A stretch of DNA of 64,000 nucleotides from Rhizobium phaseoli (GCF_003985125.1 NZ_ML133577.1:1-64000), one strand, 5' to 3'; shown: positions 16,783-25,680, numbered from the stretch's first letter. Notes: generated by a model from the letters alone, not told the origin. Program-made: numbers and translations.

Positions 16783-18129
16783 TCAAAGCCGGATTGCCAC
16801 CTCGGTGCCGGCGTCTCGGCTCTCGATGCTGACTTCGCCGCCATGGTTTGCGGCGATCTGCTTGACGAGACTGAGGCCGAGCCCTGCCCCCGTGCTCTTC
16901 GGCGTGACGCGATAGAACGGCTCGAACACCAGCTCGCGGTGCTCGGCCGGAATGCCCGGCCCCTCGTCGGCCACGCTGATCCGCCCGCCGCCGGAGGCCG
17001 ACACGGAGACCGTGATCATGCCGCTCCCGCCGCCATGGTCGATCGCATTGCGCGCGAGGTTGCTGACCGCCCGCGGCAACGCCGAGGGGCTGCCCTTGCG
17101 CTTCAGGCTCTCGACCTCGCTTTGGAATGAGATCTGGTAGCCGGCGCCGATCGCCAGCGGCGCGAGATCGGCAACGACGGAGCGGGCAATCTCGACGAGA
17201 TCGACCATTTCGTGGAGATCGGTCGCCTGGTCATTGCGCTCGAAATCGAGCAGCTGTTCGGCCGTCTCCGCCAGCCGCGCGACGTCGTCGAGCAATCGCC
17301 GGCGGTCCTGCCCCTCCGGCGTTCCGTCGATCCGGGTCTGCATGATCGCGATCGGCGTCCTCAGCTCATGCGCCGCATCGATCAGGAAGTGTTGGCGTTT
17401 GCGGTACTCGTTCTCCAGCCGGTCGAGCGCCTCGTTGAAGGCGATCACCAGCGGCGCGACCTCCCTCGGAATGCCGTCAAGTGGCAGGCGCGCATCGTAG
17501 CGGCGGGCGTCGATTTCGGAGGCCTTGCGGGCAACCTCGCTGACGCTGGCAAGACCCCGCCCGACAATCCTGGGGACGGCGAGAAAAACCGCCGGCAAGG
17601 CAATGGCAAACAGCGGCACGTAGATCGGGTAAACCGCGCCCATAAGGGTCAGGACGGGCCAGCCCTTGTCGGCGACGCCGCCGAACAGAACCCTGAGCTC
17701 GCCAATGCCGGTCTCCACGCTTTCGACCGAGGCAATTTCGTTCGTGCCGACCGATCCCCGGATATCGGCCCCCTCGAACAAATAGGTCAGACGTGCAAGC
17801 TCGGTGTAGGCTGGCGGAATGGTCCCGTAGGAGACGAAAGAACCGTTCGTCGTCGCGGCGACATACCAGAGCCCGTCATATTGCTGCTTGAGCGCATCGA
17901 GCTCCGGCGTATCCCTTATCTCAAGCCGTCCTTCGGCATCGAGCGCAACGGCAGGAGCCAGCGCCGCGGTAACATGATCCTCCAGCGCGACGTTTGGAGA
18001 AAGGATCGTCGCGCCGTAGAAGCAGAGCCCGATGGTGACAGCCGTCACCACACCGACGAAGACCACACTGAGCTGCCAGCTGAGCCGCCACCAGAGCGAA
18101 GGGTTGATCTTGCATTTTTCGCCCATCAT
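16783..18129 (-). CDS. Sensor histidine kinase (two-component)
   Basis: The 448-residue kinase has TM1 (about residues 15-42), a periplasmic sensor loop (45-155), TM2 (about 160-187), a HAMP-like linker, and the HisKA domain with phospho-acceptor His254 in AAHELRTPIAIMQ. The HATPase domain carries the N box (NLARNAIDHG), DEGPGIP and GLGLSLVKQIA. It is the partner of the response regulator next door: the kinase start overlaps the regulator stop by 4 bp, so they are translationally coupled. The signal is not recognisable from sequence. Confidence 0.95.
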   Translation of the reverse strand: MMGEKCKINPSLWWRLSWQLSVVFVGVVTAVTIGLCFYGATILSPNVALEDHVTAALAPAVALDAEGRLEIRDTPELDALKQQYDGLWYVAATTNGSFVSYGTIPPAYTELARLTYLFEGADIRGSVGTNEIASVESVETGIGELRVLFGGVADKGWPVLTLMGAVYPIYVPLFAIALPAVFLAVPRIVGRGLASVSEVARKASEIDARRYDARLPLDGIPREVAPLVIAFNEALDRLENEYRKRQHFLIDAAHELRTPIAIMQTRIDGTPEGQDRRRLLDDVARLAETAEQLLDFERNDQATDLHEMVDLVEIARSVVADLAPLAIGAGYQISFQSEVESLKRKGSPSALPRAVSNLARNAIDHGGGSGMITVSVSASGGGRISVADEGPGIPAEHRELVFEPFYRVTPKSTGAGLGLSLVKQIAANHGGEVSIESRDAGTEVAIRL

Positions 18130-18797
18130 TCTTCCCTCAGGAGATAGCCGACGCCGCGGATATTATGGATCGAAACTTCGGCGCCGGCCTCGGCAAGCCG
18201 CCTGCGCAGCCGCGAAATATGCGCATCGAGCGCGTTCGACTGGATTTCCTCTTCGTAGTTGTAGACCGCCGCCTCCAGCGTCGCACGCAGCACGGTCTTC
18301 TCCTTGCGCTTGGCAAGGGCCACCAGCACCAGCAGCTCGCGTCGGGGCAGATCGAGCGGCGCGTCATCGACGGTTACGCTGAGATGCAAGGGATCGATGA
18401 CCATCCGCCCGGCGGTGATCTTGAGTTCGGCAAGGTTCGGCGGCCGCCGCAGCACGGCTCTCAGCCGCGCCATCAGTTCCTCCACCAGAAACGGCTTGCC
18501 GAGATAGTCGTCGGCGCCGAGATCGAGCCCTTCCACCCGCTCCTTCGGCTCGTTGCGCGCCGTCAGCACGATGATCGGCGTTTCCCTGCCCGTGCGCCTG
18601 AGCTCCGGAATGAAGCGCAGGCCTTCACCATCCGGCAGGCGCCGGTCGAGCAGGATGGCGTCATAGAGATTTTGCTGCGTCAGCTCGACGGCATCGGCCA
18701 GATGCGCGGTGTGATCGGTCACGATCCCATGCTTGCCGAGCGCCGCCGATAGCGCCTCGGCCAGCTCCTTCTCATCCTCGATCAGCAGAATCCGCAT
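18126..18797 (-). CDS. OmpR/PhoB-family response regulator
   Basis: The 223-residue protein has a receiver domain (acidic pair ED at residues 7-8, phospho-acceptor Asp51 in LLDRRLPDG, Thr in VLTARN, Lys in GKPF) and a C-terminal winged helix with RRELLVLVALAKRKEKTVLR and LRRRLAEAGAEVSIHNIRGVGYLL. ATG at 18797 fits the domain start; the longer frame from 18917 adds a cysteine-rich leader without homology. It heads the two-gene unit with the kinase. The target genes are not indicated. Confidence 0.96.
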   Translation of the reverse strand: MRILLIEDEKELAEALSAALGKHGIVTDHTAHLADAVELTQQNLYDAILLDRRLPDGEGLRFIPELRRTGRETPIIVLTARNEPKERVEGLDLGADDYLGKPFLVEELMARLRAVLRRPPNLAELKITAGRMVIDPLHLSVTVDDAPLDLPRRELLVLVALAKRKEKTVLRATLEAAVYNYEEEIQSNALDAHISRLRRRLAEAGAEVSIHNIRGVGYLLREE

Positions 18798-18932
18798 CGC
18801 CCACCCATGCCTTGCGCCCCAGTATCGGCCGCAAGGGTTGCAGCAACATTGCGGAGCTTGAAAGGCAGCGGTGGTCATGCTGCCGCAATTGTTGGGGCCG
18901 AGGGTGAGCCATCGCAATCTCAGGACTTCAAG

Positions 18933-19040
18933 ATGATCCGCCTAAAATCGATCCTCCGCATCCTCGAAACCTACCTCCTCTCCGCCTTCATCCTCGCCAG
19001 CCTGCTGGCCGGGCCGCTGATCATATTGGTCGTGAGGTAG
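18933..19040 (+). CDS. Very small membrane protein, 35 aa
   Basis: ATG at 18933 follows cagga at 7 bp spacing. The peptide is MIRLKSILRILETYLLSAFI, then LASLLAGPLIILVVR: one hydrophobic helix with basic residues at the start and a single basic residue at the end. It is divergent from the response-regulator gene and may be expressed from the same promoter region. The coding call rests on the ribosome site and membrane-helix pattern only. Confidence 0.45.
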   Translation: MIRLKSILRILETYLLSAFILASLLAGPLIILVVR

Positions 19041-19116
19041 GGATGAAGCTCAAGCCAAGGAAACGATAACGACATTGAAGATTGACCGGAATTGGCTTTT
19101 CCGGCCAGCAAAGGCG

Positions 19117-19322
19117 TGCCGTGCGGCCCCCTCATCCGACCCTCCGGGCCACCTTCTCCCCACTGGGGGAGAAGGGGAGAATGCCGCTTGGCCAGCGATC
19201 CTATCAAATAGAGTGCCTTGAACAGACGCATCGTTTGGGCACAGTGCCCAGGCCTTGCTGCCTCTTCTCCCCAGCGGGGAGAAGGTGGCCCGAAGGGTCG
19301 GATGAGGGGGCTGCACGGCACA
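19117..19322. repeat. RIME-type intergenic mosaic element (two inverted halves)
   Basis: The left part (gtgccgtgcggcc, cccctcatccgaccc, ccttctcccc) is repeated inverted on the right (ggggagaagg, gggtcggatgagggg, ggctgcacggcac), making a 206-bp imperfect palindrome. Each half contains its own smaller CTTCTCCCC/GGGGAGAAG hairpin. This matches the rhizobial intergenic mosaic elements (RIME). Confidence 0.8.
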
Positions 19323-19343
19323 CCATCCAATATCGCCCTTGGC

Positions 19344-19865
19344 TTACGCTGCCCCCGCCGCCATTCTCTCGCGCACCTCCAGAAACGCCGCCGTCAGCCT
19401 CGCCAGCACCGGCGAGGTGACCGTCCCATTCGCCCCGCCGACCGGATCGACGATGTGGATCTGCCGGAGATCCTCCATGAATTCGTCCCAGAGCGGCTGG
19501 CCGCCCTCCTCCAGCAGCTCGGCGCGAATGCTCAGATCCTCGCTCACCGGCAGGTGACGTCGTCCCCAGGCGCCGATCATGGCGAGAACGGGCACGAGCT
19601 GGATTGCCGGCTCCGTCAGGCTGTAGATTGCCTTCTGGCTGTGGCTCGGATCGTCCCGTTTGCTGATGAAGCCGAGCGAGAGCAGCCGCTTCAGCCGCGC
19701 CGCCAAAATGTTGGAGGCGATGCCCTCCTCCGAATTGTTGAGCAGATCGCGGAAGTGCCGGCGGTTGCCAAACATGATATCGCGAACGATGATCAGGCTC
19801 CACCGGTCACCCAACACCTCCATCGTCAGGTTGATCGGGCAGCCGGACCGCAATTCAATATCCAC
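19344..19865 (-). CDS. HxlR-family transcriptional regulator
   Basis: HxlR proteins are winged-helix regulators, often redox or aldehyde responsive. The 173-residue product begins MDIELRSGCPINLTMEVLGD, with the conserved Cys near the N-terminus, then RWSLIIVRDIMFGNRRHFRDLL, the recognition-helix region GIASNILAARLKRL and wing. A C-terminal extension of about 60 residues follows the wHTH. It is divergent from a dihydrofolate-reductase-like gene with 89 bp between starts, which it probably controls. Confidence 0.93.
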   Translation of the reverse strand: MDIELRSGCPINLTMEVLGDRWSLIIVRDIMFGNRRHFRDLLNNSEEGIASNILAARLKRLLSLGFISKRDDPSHSQKAIYSLTEPAIQLVPVLAMIGAWGRRHLPVSEDLSIRAELLEEGGQPLWDEFMEDLRQIHIVDPVGGANGTVTSPVLARLTAAFLEVRERMAAGAA

Positions 19866-19954
19866 GAAGCATCTCCTGTAAAAACCAGTTGCATTATAGG
19901 ATCACTCATGCGAGAAGCCAACTAGTTTCAATTTGCAATCACACGGAGGAGAGC

Positions 19955-20596
19955 ATGCCCAAGGTACGCGTTGCAGGGTTTTCCGTTTCCATCGACGGTT
20001 TCGGCGCCGGCCCCGAGCAGAGCCTCAACGATCCCCTGGGAAAACGGGGGCCGGAAATGTTCCAATGGTTCTTCCACACCCGCACCTTCCGCGCCATGAC
20101 GGGCAAGGATGACGGCTCCGAAGGCCTCGACCAGGATTACGCCGCCCGCGCCATGGCCGGTTTCGGCGCCTTCATCCTTGGCCGCAATATGTTCGGCCCG
20201 ATCCGCGGCGAGTGGCCCGATGACGCCTGGAAAGGCTGGTGGGGTCCGAACCCGCCTTACCACGCGCCGACCTACATCCTGACCCACTATCCGCGCGAGC
20301 CGATCGTCATGGAAGGCGGCACGACATTCCACTTCGTCACCTCAGGCATCGAGGAAGCGCTCGACAAGGCGAAGGCTGCCGCCGGCGACAAGGACGTCAA
20401 GATTGGCGGCGGCGTCGCCACCGTGCGCCAGTACCTGCAGGCGGGCCTCGTCGACGAACTGCATTTCGCCGTCGCACCCGTCGTGCTCGGCAAGGGCGAA
20501 GCGATATTTGCGGGCATCGATCTGCCCGCGCTCGGCTTCCGTGTCACCGAGCATGTCGCCAGCGAACACGCCACCCATATCGTGCTGGCAAAATAG
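19955..20596 (+). CDS. Dihydrofolate reductase-fold (RibD C-terminal-like) protein
   Basis: The 213-residue product has the DHFR/RibD reductase fold: KVRVAGFSVSIDGFGAGP at the start, FILGRNMFGPI as the NADPH-binding motif, ILTHYPREPIVMEGGTTFHFV, and DVKIGGGVATVRQYLQAGLVDELH near the C-terminus (the GGG cofactor motif). Members of this family reduce small substrates with NADPH; the native one is unknown here. ATG at 19955 follows ggaggaga. The neighbouring divergent HxlR regulator suggests regulated, stress-type expression. Confidence 0.9.
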   Translation: MPKVRVAGFSVSIDGFGAGPEQSLNDPLGKRGPEMFQWFFHTRTFRAMTGKDDGSEGLDQDYAARAMAGFGAFILGRNMFGPIRGEWPDDAWKGWWGPNPPYHAPTYILTHYPREPIVMEGGTTFHFVTSGIEEALDKAKAAAGDKDVKIGGGVATVRQYLQAGLVDELHFAVAPVVLGKGEAIFAGIDLPALGFRVTEHVASEHATHIVLAK

Positions 20597-20650
20597 CGCC
20601 GGCATCAGGCAAGGCGGCCCAGAGGGCCGCCTGCTCCTGCGTCATGGGCG

Positions 20651-20917
20651 TCACATCTTGCCCATGCTTTTCATGGCGTTCTCCATGTGCATCTTGCAGT
20701 CGTCCATCTTCTTGGCCTTCATGGAATCCTTCGCCATCTTCATCTCCTTGGATGCCATTTCCTTCTTTTCCTTCATGGCCGGATCGGTCATGGCGTCCAT
20801 GTCGGACTGCATCTTCATCATCGATGCATCGTCGCATTTCATCATCGTATCCTGTGCGAAGGCAGGCATGGCCGATGCCAATGCGAAAGCGATGACGGCA
20901 ACTGTGCATTTCAACAT
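20651..20917 (-). CDS. Methionine/lysine-rich periplasmic protein
   Basis: Encodes 88 residues: a signal peptide cleaved after AFA (residue 21), then a 67-residue mature peptide with 18 methionines, many lysines and aspartates, two cysteines and one histidine (motifs MMKC, MMKM, KMDDC, KMHM). Such density of Met with acidic and His residues is known from periplasmic copper or silver binders, so metal binding is a reasonable inference, unproven. The helix-favouring pattern could also make it a chaperone-like peptide. ggag precedes the ATG. Confidence 0.75.
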   Translation of the reverse strand: MLKCTVAVIAFALASAMPAFAQDTMMKCDDASMMKMQSDMDAMTDPAMKEKKEMASKEMKMAKDSMKAKKMDDCKMHMENAMKSMGKM

Positions 20918-21146
20918 TGTCTTCTCCTCCTTGTGGGCATCATTGCCCGTTGCAAGATCATGAAATGCATGTCGCCCATGAGCGTGTAGCGGTTTGGGAT
21001 GAAGACATGCACGAAACGACGACTGGAAGCGCCCGCCGCGAACGGGTCACACCGCGCGGCCTGCATCCCCCGCCAGAGTCTACGCAGACCGAACCTGGTT
21101 GGTTACATCAGCGGCGGACTTTTTTGTTCGTGGCGACGCAGCGCCT

Positions 21147-22592
21147 TTAGCCCGGCGTCACCCGGTACACGCATGCCGTCCCCTCGACGCCGCGAAGCGG
21201 GGCCTCGAAGGCGGTCAGCCTGTGGCCGGAAAGCAACTGCGCGACACCAGGTGCCGAAAACAGCGCTTCGGAAATACAGATCTCGCCGGCGTCGGCCAGC
21301 GACTGCACCCGGGCGGCGACATTGACCGTCTGTCCGAAATAATCGAGGTTGTCGTTCAAGGTGACGGCGATGGACGGGCCGCAATGGGCGCCAATCTTCA
21401 GGATGATGCTGGGATCGCCATGTTCGCTGTTGAACCGCTCGATTTCCCCAAGCATGTGCAGCGCCGCTGAAACCGCATCGGCCGGGCGAGAGAAGGCAGC
21501 CATCACGGCATCGCCGATCGTCTTGACGATTGCGCCCGCATGCGCCTGCACTGTGGCTTCGAGCAAGGCGAAATGCTCGCGCACCAGCGCATAGGCATTG
21601 AGATCGCCGAGCCGTTCGTACATGGCGGTCGAGCCCTTGAGATCGGTGAACAGAAGCGTCACCTGGCGGATGCCGAGCCCCTCCCGCTCGTCGACGCGCT
21701 CGGAGCGGAACAGGCGCCGGAAGGTCTGGCGTGCCAACAGCATTCCGCCCGACATATAGGGATCGAAGTCGAGAACCGGTTTGGCGGTCTGTGCCAGGAT
21801 CTCGGGCGGCCAATTGATCAGCAACAGCGAGCCGCGCATGGCCGCCGAGTTCTCGATTTCGACGATGACAGGGCCGGGCTGCACCGCGGGCAGCGAAGCG
21901 CAGAACCGCTGCCCGTCATACCGGACACGCAGGCGCGTCGGCGCCGTCACGGGCTCGCCCGCCACCGGCAGCGCGAAGCTCGCCTGGGTCTGCACATTGA
22001 TGCCGGCGAGCGCCCCGGGGCCGAGCTCGGCCCTCACCGTCGTGACCGACCCCGGCGCCAGGTAGGTGAGGCCGCGCACCATCCCCTTGAGCACGTCGAG
22101 GAAGCGGGCATGCTGGCCGGGCAGCCGCGCATCGCTCAGAAACCGCGCCTTCCAGTGAAAGTCCTCGACCGAAAGCAAGCCGGGATCATGAAACGACAGC
22201 CGCCGCAGCTGCGGCGACACCGTGAAGGTCACCTCGATGAAATCGTCGAGGTCGGTTTCTCCGGAGACGTCGCAGAGCCCGCAGACATAATAGGTCTTGA
22301 GCGTTCGCAAGGCGCCAAAACTGTCGAGCACCATGCCGGACTGGGGACACACGACATCCCAGCTCATCTCGAACAGGCCGCTGCGCGTCGCATGGAGGAA
22401 AAGATCGATGCTTTCCGCCTCGGAGATCGCGTAATCGCGCGCGAAAGCCAGCGGGTTGACGCGATAAAGCGAGAAATCGTCGCCGCTGCGGATCAGGCTT
22501 TCGAATTTGGAGATGACGCGCGGGCTCCAGGACCGGGCAAGCTCCATCTCGGTCATCTTATTGTCGAGGAGTCGTTCCTGAACATGGCTCAT
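21147..22592 (-). CDS. Class III adenylate/guanylate cyclase
   Basis: The 481-residue protein has an N-terminal DUF5939-like region (about 1-290, with a C-x2-C pair in YYVCGLCDVSGET) and a C-terminal class III cyclase domain (about 305-475). Metal-binding aspartates are in LLFTDLKGSTAMYERL and KTIGDAVMAAF, and DYFGQTVNVAARVQ is the substrate and transition-state region. Rhizobia carry many such cyclases; output is probably cAMP. ATG at 22592 begins MSHVQERLL; upstream sequence back to 22646 looks non-coding. Confidence 0.9.
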   Translation of the reverse strand: MSHVQERLLDNKMTEMELARSWSPRVISKFESLIRSGDDFSLYRVNPLAFARDYAISEAESIDLFLHATRSGLFEMSWDVVCPQSGMVLDSFGALRTLKTYYVCGLCDVSGETDLDDFIEVTFTVSPQLRRLSFHDPGLLSVEDFHWKARFLSDARLPGQHARFLDVLKGMVRGLTYLAPGSVTTVRAELGPGALAGINVQTQASFALPVAGEPVTAPTRLRVRYDGQRFCASLPAVQPGPVIVEIENSAAMRGSLLLINWPPEILAQTAKPVLDFDPYMSGGMLLARQTFRRLFRSERVDEREGLGIRQVTLLFTDLKGSTAMYERLGDLNAYALVREHFALLEATVQAHAGAIVKTIGDAVMAAFSRPADAVSAALHMLGEIERFNSEHGDPSIILKIGAHCGPSIAVTLNDNLDYFGQTVNVAARVQSLADAGEICISEALFSAPGVAQLLSGHRLTAFEAPLRGVEGTACVYRVTPG

Positions 22593-22851
22593 TGCACAGC
22601 TGCGCCTCGATTGGCCAGGCCGTGGGATCCACGGCGGCACCTGCAATTATAACAAAAAAAGGCTCTTGCGTCCGCCTCCGGCAGCCTCAGACGCGCCGGC
22701 AGCAAGGCTCGCCGAGCCTGCCGACCGTGCCAAAACAGCGCTAGCATTGCCGCGGAATGAGCGTAGAGTGAGCGTCATCGGCCCATCGCATTATCGGCGC
22801 GACCGCTTGGGAGATCATAAGTGCTCTTGCCGCTTTATGGAGGGTACGACG

Positions 22852-23055
22852 ATGCTCCTATCGTTCATCTCACTCGACGACCAAGAAATAACCATCGTCA
22901 TTGATGCCGTTCGGCAATGGTGCGGAGAGAAGAAGCTCGACATCGACAGCGTCGAGGGACGCCGCGCCATTACGGTCGCGGTCGATCTGGTCCAGATGAA
23001 CACCAGCTGCGACAAGCTTTTTGCCGAACTGTCGAAGCAGCTGGACCACCAGTAG
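22852..23055 (+). CDS. Small conserved hypothetical protein, 67 aa
   Basis: ATG at 22852 follows ggagggt with 6 bp spacing, which decides the start against earlier in-frame codons. The peptide, MLLSFISLDDQEITIVIDAV then RQWCGEKKLDIDSVEGRRA and a helix to the end, is soluble, slightly acidic, and helical. No motif is recognised. It sits between the divergent cyclase and the 352-bp multi-hairpin element, which begins 33 bp after its stop. Confidence 0.6.
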   Translation: MLLSFISLDDQEITIVIDAVRQWCGEKKLDIDSVEGRRAITVAVDLVQMNTSCDKLFAELSKQLDHQ

Positions 23056-23088
23056 ATCCGTATCTCATCGGTGCGCTCGGGCGTCCTT

Positions 23089-23440
23089 AGAGCCTTTCCT
23101 GGTTAGATTGAAGCATTCTGTTGGCTCAAACGGAGTCGGATGGTCGACCGGCCGGCGCGTGTCGTAGCCCAGTTCTACGGCCAAGCCGGCCGGTCGATCA
23201 GCCGGCCCGTTTCAGCCAACCCTCCCGCAGATTTGCCAGGCAAATCTGCAAGACTTAGGAAGCGCCGGACGCACTGATCGCTTCGCCATTGGCGAAGCGG
23301 TGCGGCCGGTGGGCCGGGCATCTTTCCGGATCAGAGGCGATCGGCTCGGACGTACCTGGGGGTATGCCCGTCGCCAATTGCCTCTGCCCTGACGAAAACC
23401 TGCTCGGGCAGAATGCTTCAATCTAACCAGGAAAGGCTCT
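23089..23440. mobile_element. 352-bp MITE-like element with 32-bp perfect terminal inverted repeats and internal hairpins
   Basis: The first 32 bases (starting agagcctttcct) are exactly complementary to the last 32 (23409-23440, ending aggaaaggctct). Inside are further stems: TTGGCTCAAACGG with CCGTTTCAGCCAA (23121-23133 / 23207-23219, 12 of 13), TCGACCGGCCGGC with its complement (23144-23156 / 23185-23197), GCAGATTTGC with GCAAATCTGC (23227-23236 / 23240-23249), GCTTCGCC with GGCGAAGC (23280-23287 / 23291-23298), and CAGAGGCGAT with ATTGCCTCTG. No coding frame. CTT flanks both ends and could be a 3-bp target duplication. Confidence 0.75.
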
Positions 23441-23589
23441 CTTATGTTCGTTTTCAAGTTCTTTGGTCATGATTTTTCCTTTCCGACTTTGACGACGAAA
23501 GCACACACGCGAATGGTTGAACAAAGGAGGAGGCAGAGCATTTAGACGACGGCTGGCATACTCTCATGCGCGGGTTGGATACCGCATTT

Positions 23590-24972
23590 CCGTATGTTCG
23601 TCTGGGGCTGCCTCGGTCTAAGGTCGGGCATGGATTTACCCGCCACATAGAGCCTGCGAGGGTTCCCCACCGGAGCTCTGCCTCCATCTTTGTCCAACAC
23701 AGATGAGTTCAATTTTCGGTCAGGCGTTGTTCTTTAACGGACCCTCGGCATCATGCTTGCGCTGTGGGAGCAACCTCCTGTCCGATCGCCCAAAGGAACG
23801 CTGCCATTTCCCGAGCAATGGCGGTCACCGCGACGACCTTGGGCTTGCCCGCCGTCACCAGCTTTCGATAGCGAGCACAAAGTCTCACCTGACCTTTCCA
23901 AGCAATCTCTCGAACCGTCCTTGGCAATCCCTCCAGCCGTGCCTGGATCGTTGGGCTGACACGTGCCGGGAAGCGATATGTCCAAGCACCTTCTATGAGC
24001 ACTCTTCTGGCTCTTGTGTTGCCTGCCTTGGTGATCCCACCGCGCTTGACCCTTTCTCCCGTCGAGCTTTCCGACGGCACCAGACCGAGATAGGCCATCA
24101 ACTGGCGGGGATTGTCGAAGCGCCTGACATCACCGATTTCGACGACAAAAGTGACCGCTGTCATGAATGCAACGCCGCGCATCGCTTGGTAGGCAGCCAC
24201 AACCGGAGCCATCGACCAGGATGCCGCAGTCTCCATCACCAATTTGGTCAGCCTGTCCAGACGCACGCCGGCATCCTCGATGGCCTGGCGATATTCCGCC
24301 AACAGGATGTGGTGGGCGGGATGATCAAAGGCCTGGCTCGCCAGCCATCTTGTATGGGCTCGCGTCCATGGTTTGCGGCCGCTATAGATCCGGCCATGGC
24401 GCAACAGGAAAGATTGAAGTTGCTGACGCGCTTGCGTCAGCGCATCGCTGGCCGCCTCGCGGGCGCGCACCAGGTCGCGGATCGCCTCATGGCCTTCATC
24501 CGGAACCCAGACCGCGGTCAGTTCGCCTGCACGGTGCAGGCGCGCCAGACTTACGGCATCCCGACGGTTGGTCTTCACCCGGTCGCCTGCACGCTTGGGA
24601 ACCAGAGAAGGCGCCACCACCGTGCATTCATGCCCCAGTTCGACAATCTGGCGGTAAAGGCCGTAACCCGTGGGACCAGCCTCATAGCAAAAGTGAAGCT
24701 TGGCTCCCCGCTTGGAAAGCTTGTTGACCATCGATGCCACGCAAGACGGCTCCGAGGAGATGTCGCCAAAAAACCGCACCTCGCCATTGCGGGATCCGTC
24801 GGCAATGGCCACCGAAATCTTCAACTTCGATGTATCCAAGCCGATGAAAATTACGCTATCGTCTGCCATGGTTCGCCCTCGCTAAGCATGGGGCAAGGCT
24901 CCGGCCGATCCAGAGCAACCCCCGACTCAGCTTACCGCGGGGGAGGGCCACTTTCTCCACACGAACATACGG
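23590..24972 (-). mobile_element. Complete IS110-family insertion sequence
   Basis: CCGTATGTTCGT (23590-23601) and ACGAACATACGG (24961-24972) form a perfect 12-bp inverted repeat around a single transposase gene on the minus strand, giving an element of about 1.38 kb. The ends are inferred from these repeats. IS1111-type members of the IS110 family have subterminal inverted repeats; others lack them. About 100 bp precede and 150 bp follow the gene. The right end is next to the stop codon of the TetR gene. Confidence 0.75.
23751..24869 (-). CDS. IS110-family transposase
   Basis: The 372-residue protein has the RuvC-like DEDD domain (GLDTSKLKISVAIAD at residues 10-24, CYEAGPTGYGL, KTNRRDAVSLARL) and the C-terminal Transposase_20 domain with MTAVTFVVEIGDVRRFDNPR then LGLVPSESSTG (catalytic serine region) and GGITKAGNTRARRVL. 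IS110 transposases are recombinases guided by a structured RNA encoded in the element. The frame is full length and undamaged, so the element may be active. It is distinct from the transposase fragment at the left edge. Confidence 0.95.
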   Translation of the reverse strand: MADDSVIFIGLDTSKLKISVAIADGSRNGEVRFFGDISSEPSCVASMVNKLSKRGAKLHFCYEAGPTGYGLYRQIVELGHECTVVAPSLVPKRAGDRVKTNRRDAVSLARLHRAGELTAVWVPDEGHEAIRDLVRAREAASDALTQARQQLQSFLLRHGRIYSGRKPWTRAHTRWLASQAFDHPAHHILLAEYRQAIEDAGVRLDRLTKLVMETAASWSMAPVVAAYQAMRGVAFMTAVTFVVEIGDVRRFDNPRQLMAYLGLVPSESSTGERVKRGGITKAGNTRARRVLIEGAWTYRFPARVSPTIQARLEGLPRTVREIAWKGQVRLCARYRKLVTAGKPKVVAVTAIAREMAAFLWAIGQEVAPTAQA

Positions 24973-24973
24973 T

Positions 24974-25648
24974 CTAATTGCCGGTGTCGACAGCGACGAG
25001 ATCGCGCACGTCCCGGCTCCGAGATCGAAGCCCTTCGAGATAACCGCAAATCATGTCGGCCATGGCCTCAGCATAAGTTCCGATCTCGTCGAGACTTCGG
25101 GGAGCCTCCGAGAACTGCTTCCCCACCGTGGCGAGCGTTGTGACGATCAGGTCGCCGGCAAGCGCCCGGGTTGCCTCCGGGACGCCAGGCAACGCCTCCT
25201 GCATGAACAATTCGATGATGCGGTCCGCCGACGCTCTCGCCGCCTGCGCCTCCGGCGCATCGCGATAGAGCGGTGCGGCGTCGTGGAGCGCCACCCGCAT
25301 CGCCGCCTCCTCGCACTCGGAGCGGAGAAAGGCGTGAACCAGGCTGCGCAGCCGGTCGAGCGGCGGCCTTTGCGCTTCGGTGAGGATGCCGGAGAGCATA
25401 TCGGTTGTCTGCCGCCACTCATCGCTCTGCAGCCGGAAGAGGATTGCCGCCTTGTTGGGGAAGTATTGGTAAAGCGATCCGATGCTGACACCGGCCCTTT
25501 CCGCTACCCGCGCCGTGGTGAAGCGATGCGCACCCTCCCGTGCCAAAACCTGAGCAGCGGCATCGAGAATAGCCGCCACCAGCTCCGTCGAGCGGGCCTG
25601 CTTCGGCTGCTTTCGTGAGGAAATCCGGGCACTTGGCCGGTCGGTCAT
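24974..25648 (-). CDS. TetR-family transcriptional regulator
   Basis: The 224-residue repressor-like protein has an N-terminal helix-turn-helix (AAILDAAAQVLAREGAHRFT, then TARVAERAGVSIGSLYQYFPNKAAIL, about residues 25-72) and a helical ligand domain. ATG at 25648 is chosen over the 25810 codon because the TetR domain begins near there and the shared promoter lies upstream. The stop codon lies two bases from the end of the IS element; the C-terminus looks natural, so a truncation is possible but not evident. It is divergent from an O-methyltransferase gene. Confidence 0.92.
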   Translation of the reverse strand: MTDRPSARISSRKQPKQARSTELVAAILDAAAQVLAREGAHRFTTARVAERAGVSIGSLYQYFPNKAAILFRLQSDEWRQTTDMLSGILTEAQRPPLDRLRSLVHAFLRSECEEAAMRVALHDAAPLYRDAPEAQAARASADRIIELFMQEALPGVPEATRALAGDLIVTTLATVGKQFSEAPRSLDEIGTYAEAMADMICGYLEGLRSRSRDVRDLVAVDTGN

Positions 25649-25680
25649 GGCGGCGTCCTGCAATGCGATTACCAGACGCG

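Noticed and set aside
23454..23687. 77-codon frame left of the IS element
   Set aside because: It crosses the IS end and lacks motif or ribosome site.
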